Shown piece by piece: positions 30,549 to 39,564 of a stretch of 44,689 bases of DNA (the stretch's first letter is position 1; every line of letters begins with the position of its first letter). Under the pieces are notes generated by a model. The model ran no database searches. It was not told the DNA's origin and worked only from the letters and a program-made list of their open reading frames with translations. Source of the DNA: Fibrobacter sp. UBA4373 (GTDB taxonomy: Bacteria > Fibrobacterota > Fibrobacteria > Fibrobacterales > Fibrobacteraceae). The stretch is from the NCBI GenBank assembly GCA_002390045.1, contig DGSB01000075.1, forward strand, positions 1 through 44,689, in the 5' to 3' direction. A program made the translations under genes and the position numbers.

Positions 30549-32416
30549 TGCAGCTTAAGGACGTTAAATCGCCAAAGGACATCAAGGGATGTTCGATTGC
30601 CGAGCTGAATGATCTTGCGGCACAGATCCGCGAAAAGATCATTAACCAAGTCGCAACCCACGGAGGGCACTTGGCTTCGAGTCTCGGAGTTGTCGAACTG
30701 ACTCTTGCCCTTCATTACGTATTCAACGCTCCGGAAGACATTCTGGTTTGGGATGTGGGCCACCAAGCTTACGTACATAAGCTTCTCACTGGACGTTTCG
30801 AACGTTTCGAAACTCTTCGCCAGCAAGGTGGACTTTCCGGATTCCCCAAACGCTCCGAAAGTCCATACGACGCCTTTGGCGTTGGACATGCCTCCACTTC
30901 GATTTCTGCGGCACTCGGTTTTGCAGTCGCCCGCGACAAATTGCACCAGCACAACAATGTGGTGGCTATCATCGGAGACGGATCCATGACCGGTGGAATG
31001 GCCTTCGAAGCGTTAAACAACGCTGGACTTTCCCAGCAGAACATGACCATCATCTTGAACGACAACAAGATGAGCATCGCCCCGAACGTCGGCGGTTTCC
31101 CGAAGTACTTGAATCGAATCATTTCCGATCCGATGTACAACAAGCTCCGTTCGGATATCGACCGCGTCATGGCAAAGATTCCGGGCATCATCGGACGTCA
31201 CTTCCGCACCCTTTTGCAAAGCGTCGAAAAGGCGGTGAAGAATGCCATCCGTCCGGGTCAGTTCTTCGAAGATTTGGGCATTCGCTATTTCGGTCCGATC
31301 GATGGCCACGATTTAGGCGAACTGATTTCGATTCTCGAACGAGTCAAATCCATTCCGGGTTCGTGCCTGATCCAAATCATGACGGAAAAAGGCCGCGGTA
31401 TGAAATTCGCGGAAACGAACCCGAGCAAGTGGCACGCGTCGGTCCCCTTCGACCCTAAGAGCGGCCAGCCGCTTTCTCCGAAAAGCCCGATTCCATCTCT
31501 CACCAGTATTTTCGGCAAGACGATTCTTGAACTTGCCAGAAAGAATGAAAAGATTGTTGGAATTACAGGTGCCATGCCTACCGGTTGCGGTCTTGACATC
31601 ATGCAGAAGGAATTTCCGGACCGCGTCATCGATGTCGGCATCGCCGAAGAACACGCCGTGACTTTTGCCGCAGGCCTTGCTTGCGGAGGAATCGTCCCGG
31701 TCGTCGCAATCTATTCATCTTTCCTCCAGCGCGCTTACGATCAAATCATCCATGACGTCGCTCTGCAAAATTTGCACGTCGTGTTTGTCCTTGACCGTGC
31801 AGGCCTTGTCGGAGCCGACGGTCCGACCCATCATGGTGCGCTAGACCTCACTTATCTCCGTTCGATTCCAGGCATGACCATCATGGCTCCATCGGACGAA
31901 AACGAGCTTCGCAATATGGTGACCGCTGCTATCGATATGCAAGGTCCTGTTGCGATCCGCTTCCCCCGCGGTTCCGCGCTTTCGCCGGAACTCAAAGCCG
32001 AAGCAGAACCCGTCGAATACGGGAAATTCCAAATCAAGCAACAAGGTAAAGACATTCTGCTTTTGGGCGTTGGCTTTATGCTTCATGAGCTTGAAAAGAC
32101 GGCGAAGATTCTTGTCGAACACGGTTTCAATCCCACTCTCGTGGACGCTAAATTCGTGAAGCCGCTCGACAAGGAAGGCTACCGCAACCTGTTCCAGACA
32201 CATCAAACGATTGTCACGTTGGAAGACAACACCATTGTCGGAGGATTTGGTTCTGAAATTGCAGAACTTCTCGCCGACATGGAACTCAAGGATCACAAGT
32301 TGATTCGTTTCGGCTTGCCAGATGCCTTTGTAGAACATGGTAAAATTCCGGACTTGTATCGTATGCTTGGCATTGACGGCACGTCCATTGCAAACAAATT
32401 ATTGAAAGACCTATGA
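30548..32416 (+). CDS. dxs: 1-deoxy-D-xylulose-5-phosphate synthase
   Basis: 622 residues, normal for DXS. The thiamine-diphosphate motif is GDGSMTGGMAFEALNNAG with NDNKMSIAPNVGG; other landmarks are HGGHLASSLGVVELTLALHYVF, VWDVGHQAYVHKLLTGR, DVGIAEEHAVTFAAGLA, DRAGLVGADGPTHHGALDLTYLR and the transketolase C-terminal domain. It catalyses the first committed step of the MEP isoprenoid pathway. The ATG overlaps the previous stop by 1 bp (TAATG) and its own stop overlaps the next ATG by 4 bp, so the genes are tightly coupled. Confidence 0.97.
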   Translation: MQLKDVKSPKDIKGCSIAELNDLAAQIREKIINQVATHGGHLASSLGVVELTLALHYVFNAPEDILVWDVGHQAYVHKLLTGRFERFETLRQQGGLSGFPKRSESPYDAFGVGHASTSISAALGFAVARDKLHQHNNVVAIIGDGSMTGGMAFEALNNAGLSQQNMTIILNDNKMSIAPNVGGFPKYLNRIISDPMYNKLRSDIDRVMAKIPGIIGRHFRTLLQSVEKAVKNAIRPGQFFEDLGIRYFGPIDGHDLGELISILERVKSIPGSCLIQIMTEKGRGMKFAETNPSKWHASVPFDPKSGQPLSPKSPIPSLTSIFGKTILELARKNEKIVGITGAMPTGCGLDIMQKEFPDRVIDVGIAEEHAVTFAAGLACGGIVPVVAIYSSFLQRAYDQIIHDVALQNLHVVFVLDRAGLVGADGPTHHGALDLTYLRSIPGMTIMAPSDENELRNMVTAAIDMQGPVAIRFPRGSALSPELKAEAEPVEYGKFQIKQQGKDILLLGVGFMLHELEKTAKILVEHGFNPTLVDAKFVKPLDKEGYRNLFQTHQTIVTLEDNTIVGGFGSEIAELLADMELKDHKLIRFGLPDAFVEHGKIPDLYRMLGIDGTSIANKLLKDL

Positions 32417-33828
32417 CAGAAGAAAACAACAACTCTCCCAAGCGCGTAGTCAAGCATACATTCGAAGGCAAATTCGGCGTAAGCGATAATCCAGCCGATC
32501 ACGGTTTTGGCCGTCGTCCGGAAACGCCGAATCCTGATGCTCAGGAAACCCGCAGCGAACGCCGTGAATACGGCCGCAAGTCTTTTGGCGATCGTGACCG
32601 CAGACCATTCAGTGACCGCGGACGTGACCGCAAACCGTTCAACGGAGATCGTGGCGAACGCAGATCCTTTGGCCGTGACGGCGAACGCCGTTCCTTCGGC
32701 CGCGACGGTGAACGTCGCCCATTTGATCGTGACCGCAGACCGTTCGGTGACCGCGGACGCGATGGTGAACGTCGTTCCTTCGGCGATCGCGATGGACGCA
32801 GACCGTTCAACCGCGACGCACGCCGTGGAAACTTTGACCGCCATCCATTTGATGACGAAGCCAACCGTCCGATTTTCCGTCAGAAGCCAGAACGCAAATT
32901 CTTCGATAACGAAGAAGTCGTTCGCGATGAAGACGCTGTGCTCACATTCGCAGACACACCGGACATTTCCGCAGAAAATTCAGGCGCAAATCCGGCTTGG
33001 TTCCGCCGTCTGCTCGCCCTCACAACCGAAAAGGGTCGTGAACGCGAAGGCAAGTTCCTGGCAGAAGGCGTCCGCGTTGTAGATGAAATTCTCACGAACC
33101 ATCTCGATGTGATGATCGGACTTTATGTCGCCGGTACCAAGAACCTCGACGAAAACAACGCTTCGATTCTGAACTCTCTCGGTGAAGAAACCTATACTCC
33201 GCTCGACAATCTTCAGCCGACGGTGAGCAAGGCTCGCGAATTGAAAGTTGACGTCCACGTGATCAGCGAAGAACAGATCAAGCGTCTTTCTTCGACCATA
33301 ACGACTCAGGGCGTTCTCGCCGTGTGCCGTTCCGCAAGCACAAAGCCGAACTACGAAAAAGGCCGCAGCATCATCACGCTCGTGGATGCCGTCCAAGACC
33401 CGGGTAATCTCGGAGCTATTTTCCGTACAAGCCTTGGCTTTAATTCGACAGGCGTCATCATCGGAAAGGGTTCTGTCAATCCGTTCAACCCGAAAGTCGT
33501 TCGCGGATCTTCGGGCACGTTCCTGCGCGTTCCATTTGAAAAGGACCGCGACTTGATCGAAGCCATCAATGAATTGCACAAGTTCGGTTATACGATTATC
33601 GCTACGGATTTGCACGGTCACCAGAGCCTTTCTGAAATCGAACCGCGCAAGCTCCGCAAGGTCGCTTTCCTCGTCGGCAACGAAGGGGCAGGTACGGACC
33701 AGCACCTGATCGATATTTCCGATGAAACCGTGAAGATTCCGATGTCCAGCGATCTCGAATCCTTGAACGTCGCCGTTGCACACGGTATTCTCTCTTACGA
33801 ATTGGCTAAAATTCAGAAGGATCTCTAA
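32413..33828 (+). CDS. SpoU/TrmH-family RNA methyltransferase with long Arg/Asp-rich N-terminal extension
   Basis: 471 residues. Positions 45-145 are a low-complexity block of repeated RDRRPF, GERRSFGRD and GDRDGRRPF units, likely disordered and RNA-binding. Around 193-290 is a substrate-binding domain (NPAWFRRLLALTTEKGRERE, FLAEGVRVVDEIL). From about 310 it is a SPOUT fold with the three SpoU motifs: LVDAVQDPGNLGAIFRTSLGF, AFLVGNEGAG and IPMSSDLESLNVAVAHGILSYEL. It should 2'-O-methylate a ribose in rRNA or tRNA. The extension is much longer than in usual SpoU enzymes (about 250 residues). ATGA overlap with dxs and TAATG overlap with pyrF. Confidence 0.9.
   Translation: MTEENNNSPKRVVKHTFEGKFGVSDNPADHGFGRRPETPNPDAQETRSERREYGRKSFGDRDRRPFSDRGRDRKPFNGDRGERRSFGRDGERRSFGRDGERRPFDRDRRPFGDRGRDGERRSFGDRDGRRPFNRDARRGNFDRHPFDDEANRPIFRQKPERKFFDNEEVVRDEDAVLTFADTPDISAENSGANPAWFRRLLALTTEKGREREGKFLAEGVRVVDEILTNHLDVMIGLYVAGTKNLDENNASILNSLGEETYTPLDNLQPTVSKARELKVDVHVISEEQIKRLSSTITTQGVLAVCRSASTKPNYEKGRSIITLVDAVQDPGNLGAIFRTSLGFNSTGVIIGKGSVNPFNPKVVRGSSGTFLRVPFEKDRDLIEAINELHKFGYTIIATDLHGHQSLSEIEPRKLRKVAFLVGNEGAGTDQHLIDISDETVKIPMSSDLESLNVAVAHGILSYELAKIQKDL
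32570..32835 (+). repeat. Imperfect tandem repeats encoding the RD/RG-rich extension
   Basis: Degenerate units of 24-36 bp built on CGTGACCGCAGACCATTC, GGCGAACGCCGTTCCTTCGG and similar strings, encoding GERRSFGRD/DRDRRPFGD-type peptides. Several units differ only in third codon positions, the sign of in-frame expansion followed by drift. Confidence 0.7.
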
Positions 33829-34700
33829 TGAAATTTTCCGATCGTCTTGAAGCACGAATCCAGGAATGTGGCAATCCGATTTGCCTCGGAATGGATCCGA
33901 AGCTTTCCTTGATGCCTGTCGAGCGCAAGCATGCAAATGTCAATTCCGAAGAAGAAAAGATCCGGTTCTTCTACATGGACATTTTGGAAGAATGCGCCAA
34001 GCGCAACGTGAAGCCGGCAGTCGTCAAACCGAACAGTGCCTACTACGAACGCATCAGCATTCAGGGAATGCAGGTTCTGCACGACCTGATCGCCGCTTAC
34101 AAGGGCGAAGGAATCCCCGTGGTGCTTGACGCCAAGCGTGGCGACATCGGAAAGTCCAGCGCGGCCTACGCAGACGCAGCCTTCAACGTTTACGGTGCAG
34201 ACGCCGTGACCGTAAGCCCCTGGATGGGCAAGGATTCCGTAGGTCCATTCTTGGAGCATCCGGCTAACGGTGGCGTTTACGCGCTTCTCCGTACAAGCAA
34301 CAAGGGTGCGGCCGACTTCCAGGATCTCCCTGTCGAAGGCAGCACGGCATTCTTCGCTGTAGCCCAAAAGCTGATCGAATGGGATAACGGCAACCTCGGA
34401 GCTGTCGTCGGAGCCACTCACCCGGAAGAACTTGAACGCATTACGGCATTTTTTGCCGCTGCGGGCCATGAAATTCCGTTCCTCATTCCGGGAGTTTCCA
34501 TTCCGGGCGTCCCTGGTGGACAGGGTGGCGATGCCAAAACCGTTTTGCAAGCGATTGCAAACGGAGGTGGAAAGCGAAAGTTCCACGTCTTGAACAGCTC
34601 CAGCGGCTTGAATTTCGCTTGGCAGCGCACAGGCAAGGAAGCCGAATACGCTTCCGCTTGCGTCGACGCCATCGAATCTTTGGCCGAAGCCATCCGCTAA
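33828..34700 (+). CDS. pyrF: Orotidine 5'-phosphate decarboxylase (type 2)
   Basis: 290 residues, the length of the longer type 2 form. Signature residues are in VLDAKRGDIGKSSAAYADAAF (the DxKxxDI catalytic motif), preceded by ICLGMDPKLSLMP and AVVKPNSAYYE, and followed by GVYALLRTSNKGA, VVGATHPEEL and FLIPGVSIPGVPGGQGGD. It forms UMP from OMP. The ATG overlaps the methyltransferase stop by one base (TAATG). A free-standing pyrimidine gene after dxs and an RNA methyltransferase suggests convenience of the operon rather than a shared pathway. Confidence 0.95.
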   Translation: MKFSDRLEARIQECGNPICLGMDPKLSLMPVERKHANVNSEEEKIRFFYMDILEECAKRNVKPAVVKPNSAYYERISIQGMQVLHDLIAAYKGEGIPVVLDAKRGDIGKSSAAYADAAFNVYGADAVTVSPWMGKDSVGPFLEHPANGGVYALLRTSNKGAADFQDLPVEGSTAFFAVAQKLIEWDNGNLGAVVGATHPEELERITAFFAAAGHEIPFLIPGVSIPGVPGGQGGDAKTVLQAIANGGGKRKFHVLNSSSGLNFAWQRTGKEAEYASACVDAIESLAEAIR

Positions 34701-34718
34701 CGCTCAAGGTCAAAATCA

Positions 34719-35483
34719 TTGAGTATGCGTCACATTGTTTGCATTCTTCTTTCTTGCGCGATCATCGCTCTCGCATTCCATTATGCAGAGCCTCTTCCTC
34801 GCTTACCTCAAAAAGAAGAATTCTTGCCCAAAGCGGAATATGCGAAAGCGATTGCTATGGGTCACAATGTGACGGCGGCGGGTATATTCTGGATTGGCGG
34901 AGTCATTGATCTCGGAGAAAGCTATCTCTACGGGACTTCCTATGCATGGCTTTCCCATGTAGGGAATCTTTCTACCGAACTTGACTCGCTATTTCGTACT
35001 CCCTATATGGTCGTCGGAAGCATCACGACCACGGATGAACCGGATACCACCGATTTCACCGTGATGCGTCGCGCCGTCAGGGTATTTCCAGACGACTGGC
35101 GTCTCGCCATTTACTTTGCACTTCGTCTTGCCAATGGACCGACGCACAATTATGCGGAAGCGGCCAAAATCATGAAGCATTTCGAAGCCTCTACAGACAC
35201 TTCGATTCCAGCGCACATCAAGACCATTTACCGCAATTTCGAGCTGAACACAATGCAAACCGAAATGGCTCTCGAAACAATCATCAACGATGCGCTGAAT
35301 CCGCAATATAAAGACCTGATAAAAGGCTTTACCCCCAAGACATTACGTGTTTTACACCGCACCCATGATGCAGACTCGAATGTCACTAACGAAGTCAGCT
35401 TTATCATCAAAAAGCTGAGCGAGCACGCAATCGACCCGAATTACGCATACCGTCGACTGCTTTCCTTGAAAAAGGAAGATTGA
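34719..35483 (+). CDS. Membrane-anchored protein of unknown function, TPR-like
   Basis: 254 residues if the TTG at 34719 is used, 252 from the ATG at 34725. AAGG at 34706-34709 suits the TTG (9 nt) better than the ATG (15 nt), so the start is unsettled. An N-terminal hydrophobic segment (IVCILLSCAIIALAFHY) anchors it, the rest is periplasmic and helical, with DDWRLAIYFALRLANG and NYAEAAKIMKHFEA recalling TPR helices. No family recognised. It ends the five-gene unit 13 bp before the convergent TPR gene; I see no terminator between them. Confidence 0.75.
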   Translation: MSMRHIVCILLSCAIIALAFHYAEPLPRLPQKEEFLPKAEYAKAIAMGHNVTAAGIFWIGGVIDLGESYLYGTSYAWLSHVGNLSTELDSLFRTPYMVVGSITTTDEPDTTDFTVMRRAVRVFPDDWRLAIYFALRLANGPTHNYAEAAKIMKHFEASTDTSIPAHIKTIYRNFELNTMQTEMALETIINDALNPQYKDLIKGFTPKTLRVLHRTHDADSNVTNEVSFIIKKLSEHAIDPNYAYRRLLSLKKED

Positions 35484-35496
35484 TTCTTAAAAGCGA

Positions 35497-36279
35497 TCAG
35501 CGCTCCGTCGCCTGCAAGGCTCGGTCGTGATTACGAGAAAGTCCCATCAATTCAAACGCATTCGCACTGCGCACAAAATATTCTTTCGCCGTTGCGCGAT
35601 TTTTTTCATTTTGTCCGCGGTAATAAAGAATCGTTGCCGACATAAACGGTCGACTCGATTCTATCGAACTTTGAAGGGCCACTTTGTAAAGCGAATCAGC
35701 CGAATTCTGTCCGAGAATACTTGCAACACGGGCTTCCGCAAAGGCAAGCTTTCCCGGAGCATCCCCATCGAAAGCTTCGTCCGCATCCTTCAAGTATTTC
35801 TTCGCATTTTTCGCATCGCCTTTTGCAGCAAAAGCGATTGCAGCGGTACAGAGAATCGATCCGCGGATTGCATCCGGAATTTTATCCAGGAATTTTTCGG
35901 ACATGGAATATTTGAGTTCGATGACTTTGCCATAGTTTTTCTTTTCTAAAAAAAGATCCATCCAGGCAAGATAATAGGCGGCCAAAGTATTCGTATCCAG
36001 TTCCGCTTTTTGAACCTGTTGCAAAAGGCTCGAAGCAAATTGAAGATCCAAGCTCTGAGTGCGAAGTGTCGCCATCGAAATCAAAATGCGCCCCTCGGAA
36101 AGGATATCCGATTCTTTCCGACTCGAAAGCAATGCGCGTTCATACAGGCCATACGCCTTGGCAAACTTTCCCGCCTGAAAAGCCTTGTCCGCTCTAAACG
36201 CCAGATCCTTCGATTCGGACGAGGCAAATACGCAAGACGCAAAAAAAAGTCCACAAAGCAAGAGACGACGGATTACCAT
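35497..36279 (-). CDS. Exported TPR protein at the end of the Mla operon
   Basis: 260 residues. Signal peptide MVIRRLLLCGLFFASCVFASS; the Cys16 lies in an FFASC context that could be a lipobox. TPR-like helices follow (KAFQAGKFAKAYGLYERALLS, AAIAFAAKGDAKNAKKYLKDA). It overlaps mlaD by 7 bp, so it is coupled to it. In other diderms the mla operon ends with genes such as mlaC and mlaB; this one instead has a TPR protein and no MlaC-like gene is visible, so it may act as a periplasmic partner here. That role is inference. Confidence 0.8.
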   Translation of the reverse strand: MVIRRLLLCGLFFASCVFASSESKDLAFRADKAFQAGKFAKAYGLYERALLSSRKESDILSEGRILISMATLRTQSLDLQFASSLLQQVQKAELDTNTLAAYYLAWMDLFLEKKNYGKVIELKYSMSEKFLDKIPDAIRGSILCTAAIAFAAKGDAKNAKKYLKDADEAFDGDAPGKLAFAEARVASILGQNSADSLYKVALQSSIESSRPFMSATILYYRGQNEKNRATAKEYFVRSANAFELMGLSRNHDRALQATER

Positions 36280-37238
36280 GCATCCTCCGCGACGAACGGA
36301 ACCGAATCACGGTTGGGCATCGAACGGCGAACGATCCACATATTTGAAATTCCTTCCATCAGGTCATTCGCATTTTGCAACGTTTCTTCGCCACGTGCCG
36401 CAATCCCGCCCATATTCCCCACCATTCTGCTGAGAGAATCCATGGTTCCATTCATGTGCCCAAAGACATTGTCCAAGGATCCGAAGACATGGTCAAGTTT
36501 CTGCGGAGTATCTTCCAGTTCGTCGGTCATGGTAGAAAGCTTGGTCGTCAAAGTATCCGCTCGGTAAAGAATTCCCGGGAGTGTCCCGCTCATGACGTCC
36601 AGCAATTGAATGCCTTCGTACGAGAAGTAATCCAAGCGGTCCAGCTGTGTGTTTAACTTTTCATAAATGGCTCTCGACCCGAGCAAGGCGCCGATCGTCG
36701 TGTTCGTGTCCATCGTCAAGGCGACGAGCGTATCTGCGGCATTAATCAATACCGTCACGTGTTCCAGCACATCGTTCAAGGTTTCGATGACCGTTTCAAT
36801 GTCTTGGGATTTTCCTGCGGTAATCGTTTCTCCATCTTCAAGGACGCGTCCTTCCCCTTTGCGGACATCGACATTGACAACGCGTTCCGAAATCACGTTC
36901 TGATCACGGATGGCATAAATCATCGCCCGGTCCGTAATCCAAGGCTGAAATTCCTTACGAATCGTAAATTCCATTCGCACCATGCCCGAGCCTTCAATTT
37001 TCATATCCGATACATGGCCGACGCTCACACCGCTGATCTGGACATCCGTACCCGGATGCAGACCCTGGGCTTTTTCAAAATTACTGTAAAGCCTATATTC
37101 TTCGATACCGATAACGCCTGCCGTGATCATTCGCGCATACAATACAAAGACAAAGACCATCACGGAAAATGTGATAAAAACCCCAACCAACAGGCCAGAT
37201 AGGTCCATCCAATTAATTTTGCGTACCGGTTTAAGCAA
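36273..37238 (-). CDS. mlaD: MlaD-family (MCE) lipid-transport protein
   Basis: 321 residues from a TTG at 37236-37238, which has AAGGAG 8 nt before it; an in-frame ATG at 37208 has no such site. One N-terminal helix (about 11-33) anchors it to the inner membrane, followed by an MCE domain (about 40-130: VIGIEEYRLYSNFEKAQGLHPGTDVQISGVSVGHVSDM). The rest is helical, longer than E. coli MlaD, with an amphipathic coiled-coil stretch like those of the longer MCE proteins. It forms the hexameric ring that conducts phospholipid between the membranes. Order mlaE-mlaF-mlaD agrees. Confidence 0.9.
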   Translation of the reverse strand: MLKPVRKINWMDLSGLLVGVFITFSVMVFVFVLYARMITAGVIGIEEYRLYSNFEKAQGLHPGTDVQISGVSVGHVSDMKIEGSGMVRMEFTIRKEFQPWITDRAMIYAIRDQNVISERVVNVDVRKGEGRVLEDGETITAGKSQDIETVIETLNDVLEHVTVLINAADTLVALTMDTNTTIGALLGSRAIYEKLNTQLDRLDYFSYEGIQLLDVMSGTLPGILYRADTLTTKLSTMTDELEDTPQKLDHVFGSLDNVFGHMNGTMDSLSRMVGNMGGIAARGEETLQNANDLMEGISNMWIVRRSMPNRDSVPFVAEDAW

Positions 37239-37297
37239 CCAGCGATCTCCTTATCCAAAAGTCCATCCGAGGACATCAAAAAAAATACGCTTTTTTC

Positions 37298-38077
37298 TTA
37301 AGAACGGGAGATGTCAGAACGAAAATCGCGCAAATTGCGGAACATTTCATGCGCAATGGGTAAATCCACAGTCAACCATTCCTCGAACTTCATCCGCTGG
37401 CTCAAACGTTTATTTTCCAAAAAGCAAAGATCGGCCCCGAGTTCACGCGCAATCAAAAGGTCATGCGTGACCAAAATCATCGAAGTCTTAAAAAGAGCCT
37501 GCATGTTATCGATCAACGGAAGCAAGGAATTGCGGTTATAATTGTCAAGGCCCGCCGTCGGTTCATCCATCAGCAAAAGACGCGGGTCCATCGCCCAGGC
37601 ACGCGCAATCGCGACACGCTTTGCCACGCCGGAACTTAGCATATGCGGATATTTATCTTCTTCATCGCGAACCCGCATCAAATCCAATGCCATATTCACA
37701 CGACGTTCAATTTCTTCATCCGTACCGCGATGATGGTAATAAAGCGGAACAGAAATGTTTTCGCGAACCGTTAGATTCGAAATCAAGGCGCCATTCTGGA
37801 AAATCAATTCCACACCGCGTTTGGCGACTTCCAATGCGGTATGCTGAGAAAGCGGCAGGTGCTCCCCGAAATAGTACAACGCTCCCGAGTCCGGTTTATC
37901 AAGCCCAGCGATTAGACGCAAGAGCAAGCTTTTTCCCATTCCCGATGCGCCTGCAATACAAAGCGTTTCTCCACGGCCAAGAACCATATCCAGGCCATCC
38001 AAAACATCTTCCTCATCCCCTACATAACGAAAATGCAGGTCTTCAATCCGGAGTGCTTCCCCTTGCGACAGATCCAT
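37298..38077 (-). CDS. mlaF: Mla-type ABC transporter ATP-binding protein
   Basis: 259 residues with Walker A GASGMGKS, the Q-loop region FQNGALISNLTVRENI, an ABC signature LSSGVAKRVAIARA (LSGGQ reads LSSGV), Walker B LLLMDEPTAGLD and the H-loop MILVTHD. The altered signature is typical of MlaF proteins. It powers phospholipid transport with MlaE and MlaD. Its ATG directly abuts the mlaE stop (no gap), and it is followed by mlaD after 59 bp. Confidence 0.93.
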   Translation of the reverse strand: MDLSQGEALRIEDLHFRYVGDEEDVLDGLDMVLGRGETLCIAGASGMGKSLLLRLIAGLDKPDSGALYYFGEHLPLSQHTALEVAKRGVELIFQNGALISNLTVRENISVPLYYHHRGTDEEIERRVNMALDLMRVRDEEDKYPHMLSSGVAKRVAIARAWAMDPRLLLMDEPTAGLDNYNRNSLLPLIDNMQALFKTSMILVTHDLLIARELGADLCFLENKRLSQRMKFEEWLTVDLPIAHEMFRNLRDFRSDISRS

Positions 38078-38950
38078 TTAGATAATCCTCGACATTTGAT
38101 TTGCATAGTCAAAGATATAGAAGAGCGAAAATAGCACATCGACGACGATCACATACAAAAACGAATAAACCACCGAACGTGACGTCGCCTTTGGCACAAG
38201 ACGGATATCCCGGCGGATATTCAAACCGTGGTAACAAGAATTGATAAAGATGATAATTCCAAAAACGACCGGTTTCAAAACCATCATCACAAAATCTGTC
38301 GCCGTCAACGAAAGCAGAATCGACTTCGAAAAGTAATGCCAAGAAAGATTCAAATTCAACGTTTCACCAGACGCTAGCACAAGCAATTTCGCAAGGGCAA
38401 AGCCGCCACAAATGCCGCACACGGAAAAAAGGATGTTCGCGAGGAACATCGAAATCACGCCCCCAAAAAGGGCCGGCATCACAAGATAACGAATCGGATT
38501 CACTCCCAAAGTCGAAAGCGCATCCACTTCCGAGTTGATGGCCATCGTCCCGATCATCGTCGTGAGCGCGGAACCGCTACGTCCCGACACAAGAAAAGCC
38601 GTAAGAATCGGTCCAATTTCACGAACCAGCACCACGACCATCAAACCGCCAAACGCATCCGAAAAACCGACCCGCGGCATCACGGTCATCGCTTCGACAA
38701 TCGTCACGGTTCCCGTTAAAACGGCCACGACAAGCAGCACCGGAAAAACTTCTACCACCGTGAAATAAATTTGGCGGATTACGTTTCTTAAATCCGTGCA
38801 AAAATTTCGACCTTCGGCAAAAACGGAATGCAGCGTACGGAAAAAAAGAAGAAGTTGCTGGCCGAAAATAGTCGACAAGAACCGCCTGCCGATTTTATCG
38901 AAAATCGAGCCGAATAAAGTCCAGTCGTCTATCGTCCGGCGAAATTTCAT
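38078..38950 (-). CDS. mlaE: Mla-type ABC transporter permease
   Basis: 290 residues from the ATG at 38948-38950, which overlaps the engB stop by one base (TAATG); a frame from 38989 would lie within engB. The MlaE signature is clear: IRQIYFTVVEVFPVLLVVAVLTGTVTIVEA, VLVREIGPILTAFLVSGRSGSALTTMIGTMAINSEVDAL, GVNPIRYLVMPALFGGVISM and five helices. It forms the membrane channel of the lipid transporter. With mlaF and mlaD it makes a complete MlaFED core. Confidence 0.93.
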   Translation of the reverse strand: MKFRRTIDDWTLFGSIFDKIGRRFLSTIFGQQLLLFFRTLHSVFAEGRNFCTDLRNVIRQIYFTVVEVFPVLLVVAVLTGTVTIVEAMTVMPRVGFSDAFGGLMVVVLVREIGPILTAFLVSGRSGSALTTMIGTMAINSEVDALSTLGVNPIRYLVMPALFGGVISMFLANILFSVCGICGGFALAKLLVLASGETLNLNLSWHYFSKSILLSLTATDFVMMVLKPVVFGIIIFINSCYHGLNIRRDIRLVPKATSRSVVYSFLYVIVVDVLFSLFYIFDYANQMSRII

Positions 38951-39564
38951 TAAGCTTCCACCGCCACCGTCGAAAGGATTTCCTGCCACAGCTCCCGGAG
39001 CCCGATTTTACGAAGGGTACTCAAACGAAGCGGACGAACATCTTCGCCAAGTATTTTCAAAAGGGCATTACGCGTTTTGGCAAGTTCCGACTGGTTCGCC
39101 TTGTCGCATTTGCTCATCACCGGAAGCACCGGGCAACCGAGAGCGCGAATGCCTTCGATCGTTTCCACGTCTACCGGTTGCAATCCGATTTTGGAATCGA
39201 TCAAATACACGACACCCCTTAACGCCTTGGACTGTTCCACGTAAGCGCGGATTCCGCTTTGCATTTCGGAGACTTTTTCAAATTTGACCCCTGCATAACC
39301 TACGCCGGGAAGGTCTACCAAATAGAAAGCCTGATTGAATTTGAAAAAATTGATTTCCTTCGTCTTTCCCGGCTTGGAGCTGACTTTCACCAAATTTTTC
39401 CGTCCGGTCAGCGCATTCAGCAAGGAAGATTTTCCCACATTGGAACGCCCAAGGAACGCAACCTGCGGAAGCCCATCCGTCGGAATCTGCGAAACATTCG
39501 TCGCTGCGGTGGCAAACTCAGCGTCCATCGTCGGGCGAAATTCGTTTTTTTCGTTCGGATTCAT
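38950..39564 (-). CDS. engB: Ribosome-assembly GTPase EngB/YsxC
   Basis: 204 residues with GTPase motifs in order: G1 GRSNVGKSS, the switch region KPGKTKEIN, G3 DLPGVGYAG, and G4 MSKCDK. EngB is essential for large-subunit assembly in many bacteria. It overlaps recR by 4 bp (ATGA) and mlaE by 1 bp. The usual position of engB beside unrelated genes makes the coupling to mlaE only positional. Confidence 0.96.
   Translation of the reverse strand: MNPNEKNEFRPTMDAEFATAATNVSQIPTDGLPQVAFLGRSNVGKSSLLNALTGRKNLVKVSSKPGKTKEINFFKFNQAFYLVDLPGVGYAGVKFEKVSEMQSGIRAYVEQSKALRGVVYLIDSKIGLQPVDVETIEGIRALGCPVLPVMSKCDKANQSELAKTRNALLKILGEDVRPLRLSTLRKIGLRELWQEILSTVAVEA

Noticed and set aside
38951..38989. Longer mlaE start at 38989
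   Set aside because: It would lie within engB and adds a Gly-rich segment absent from the family; the TAATG overlap at 38950 explains the start.
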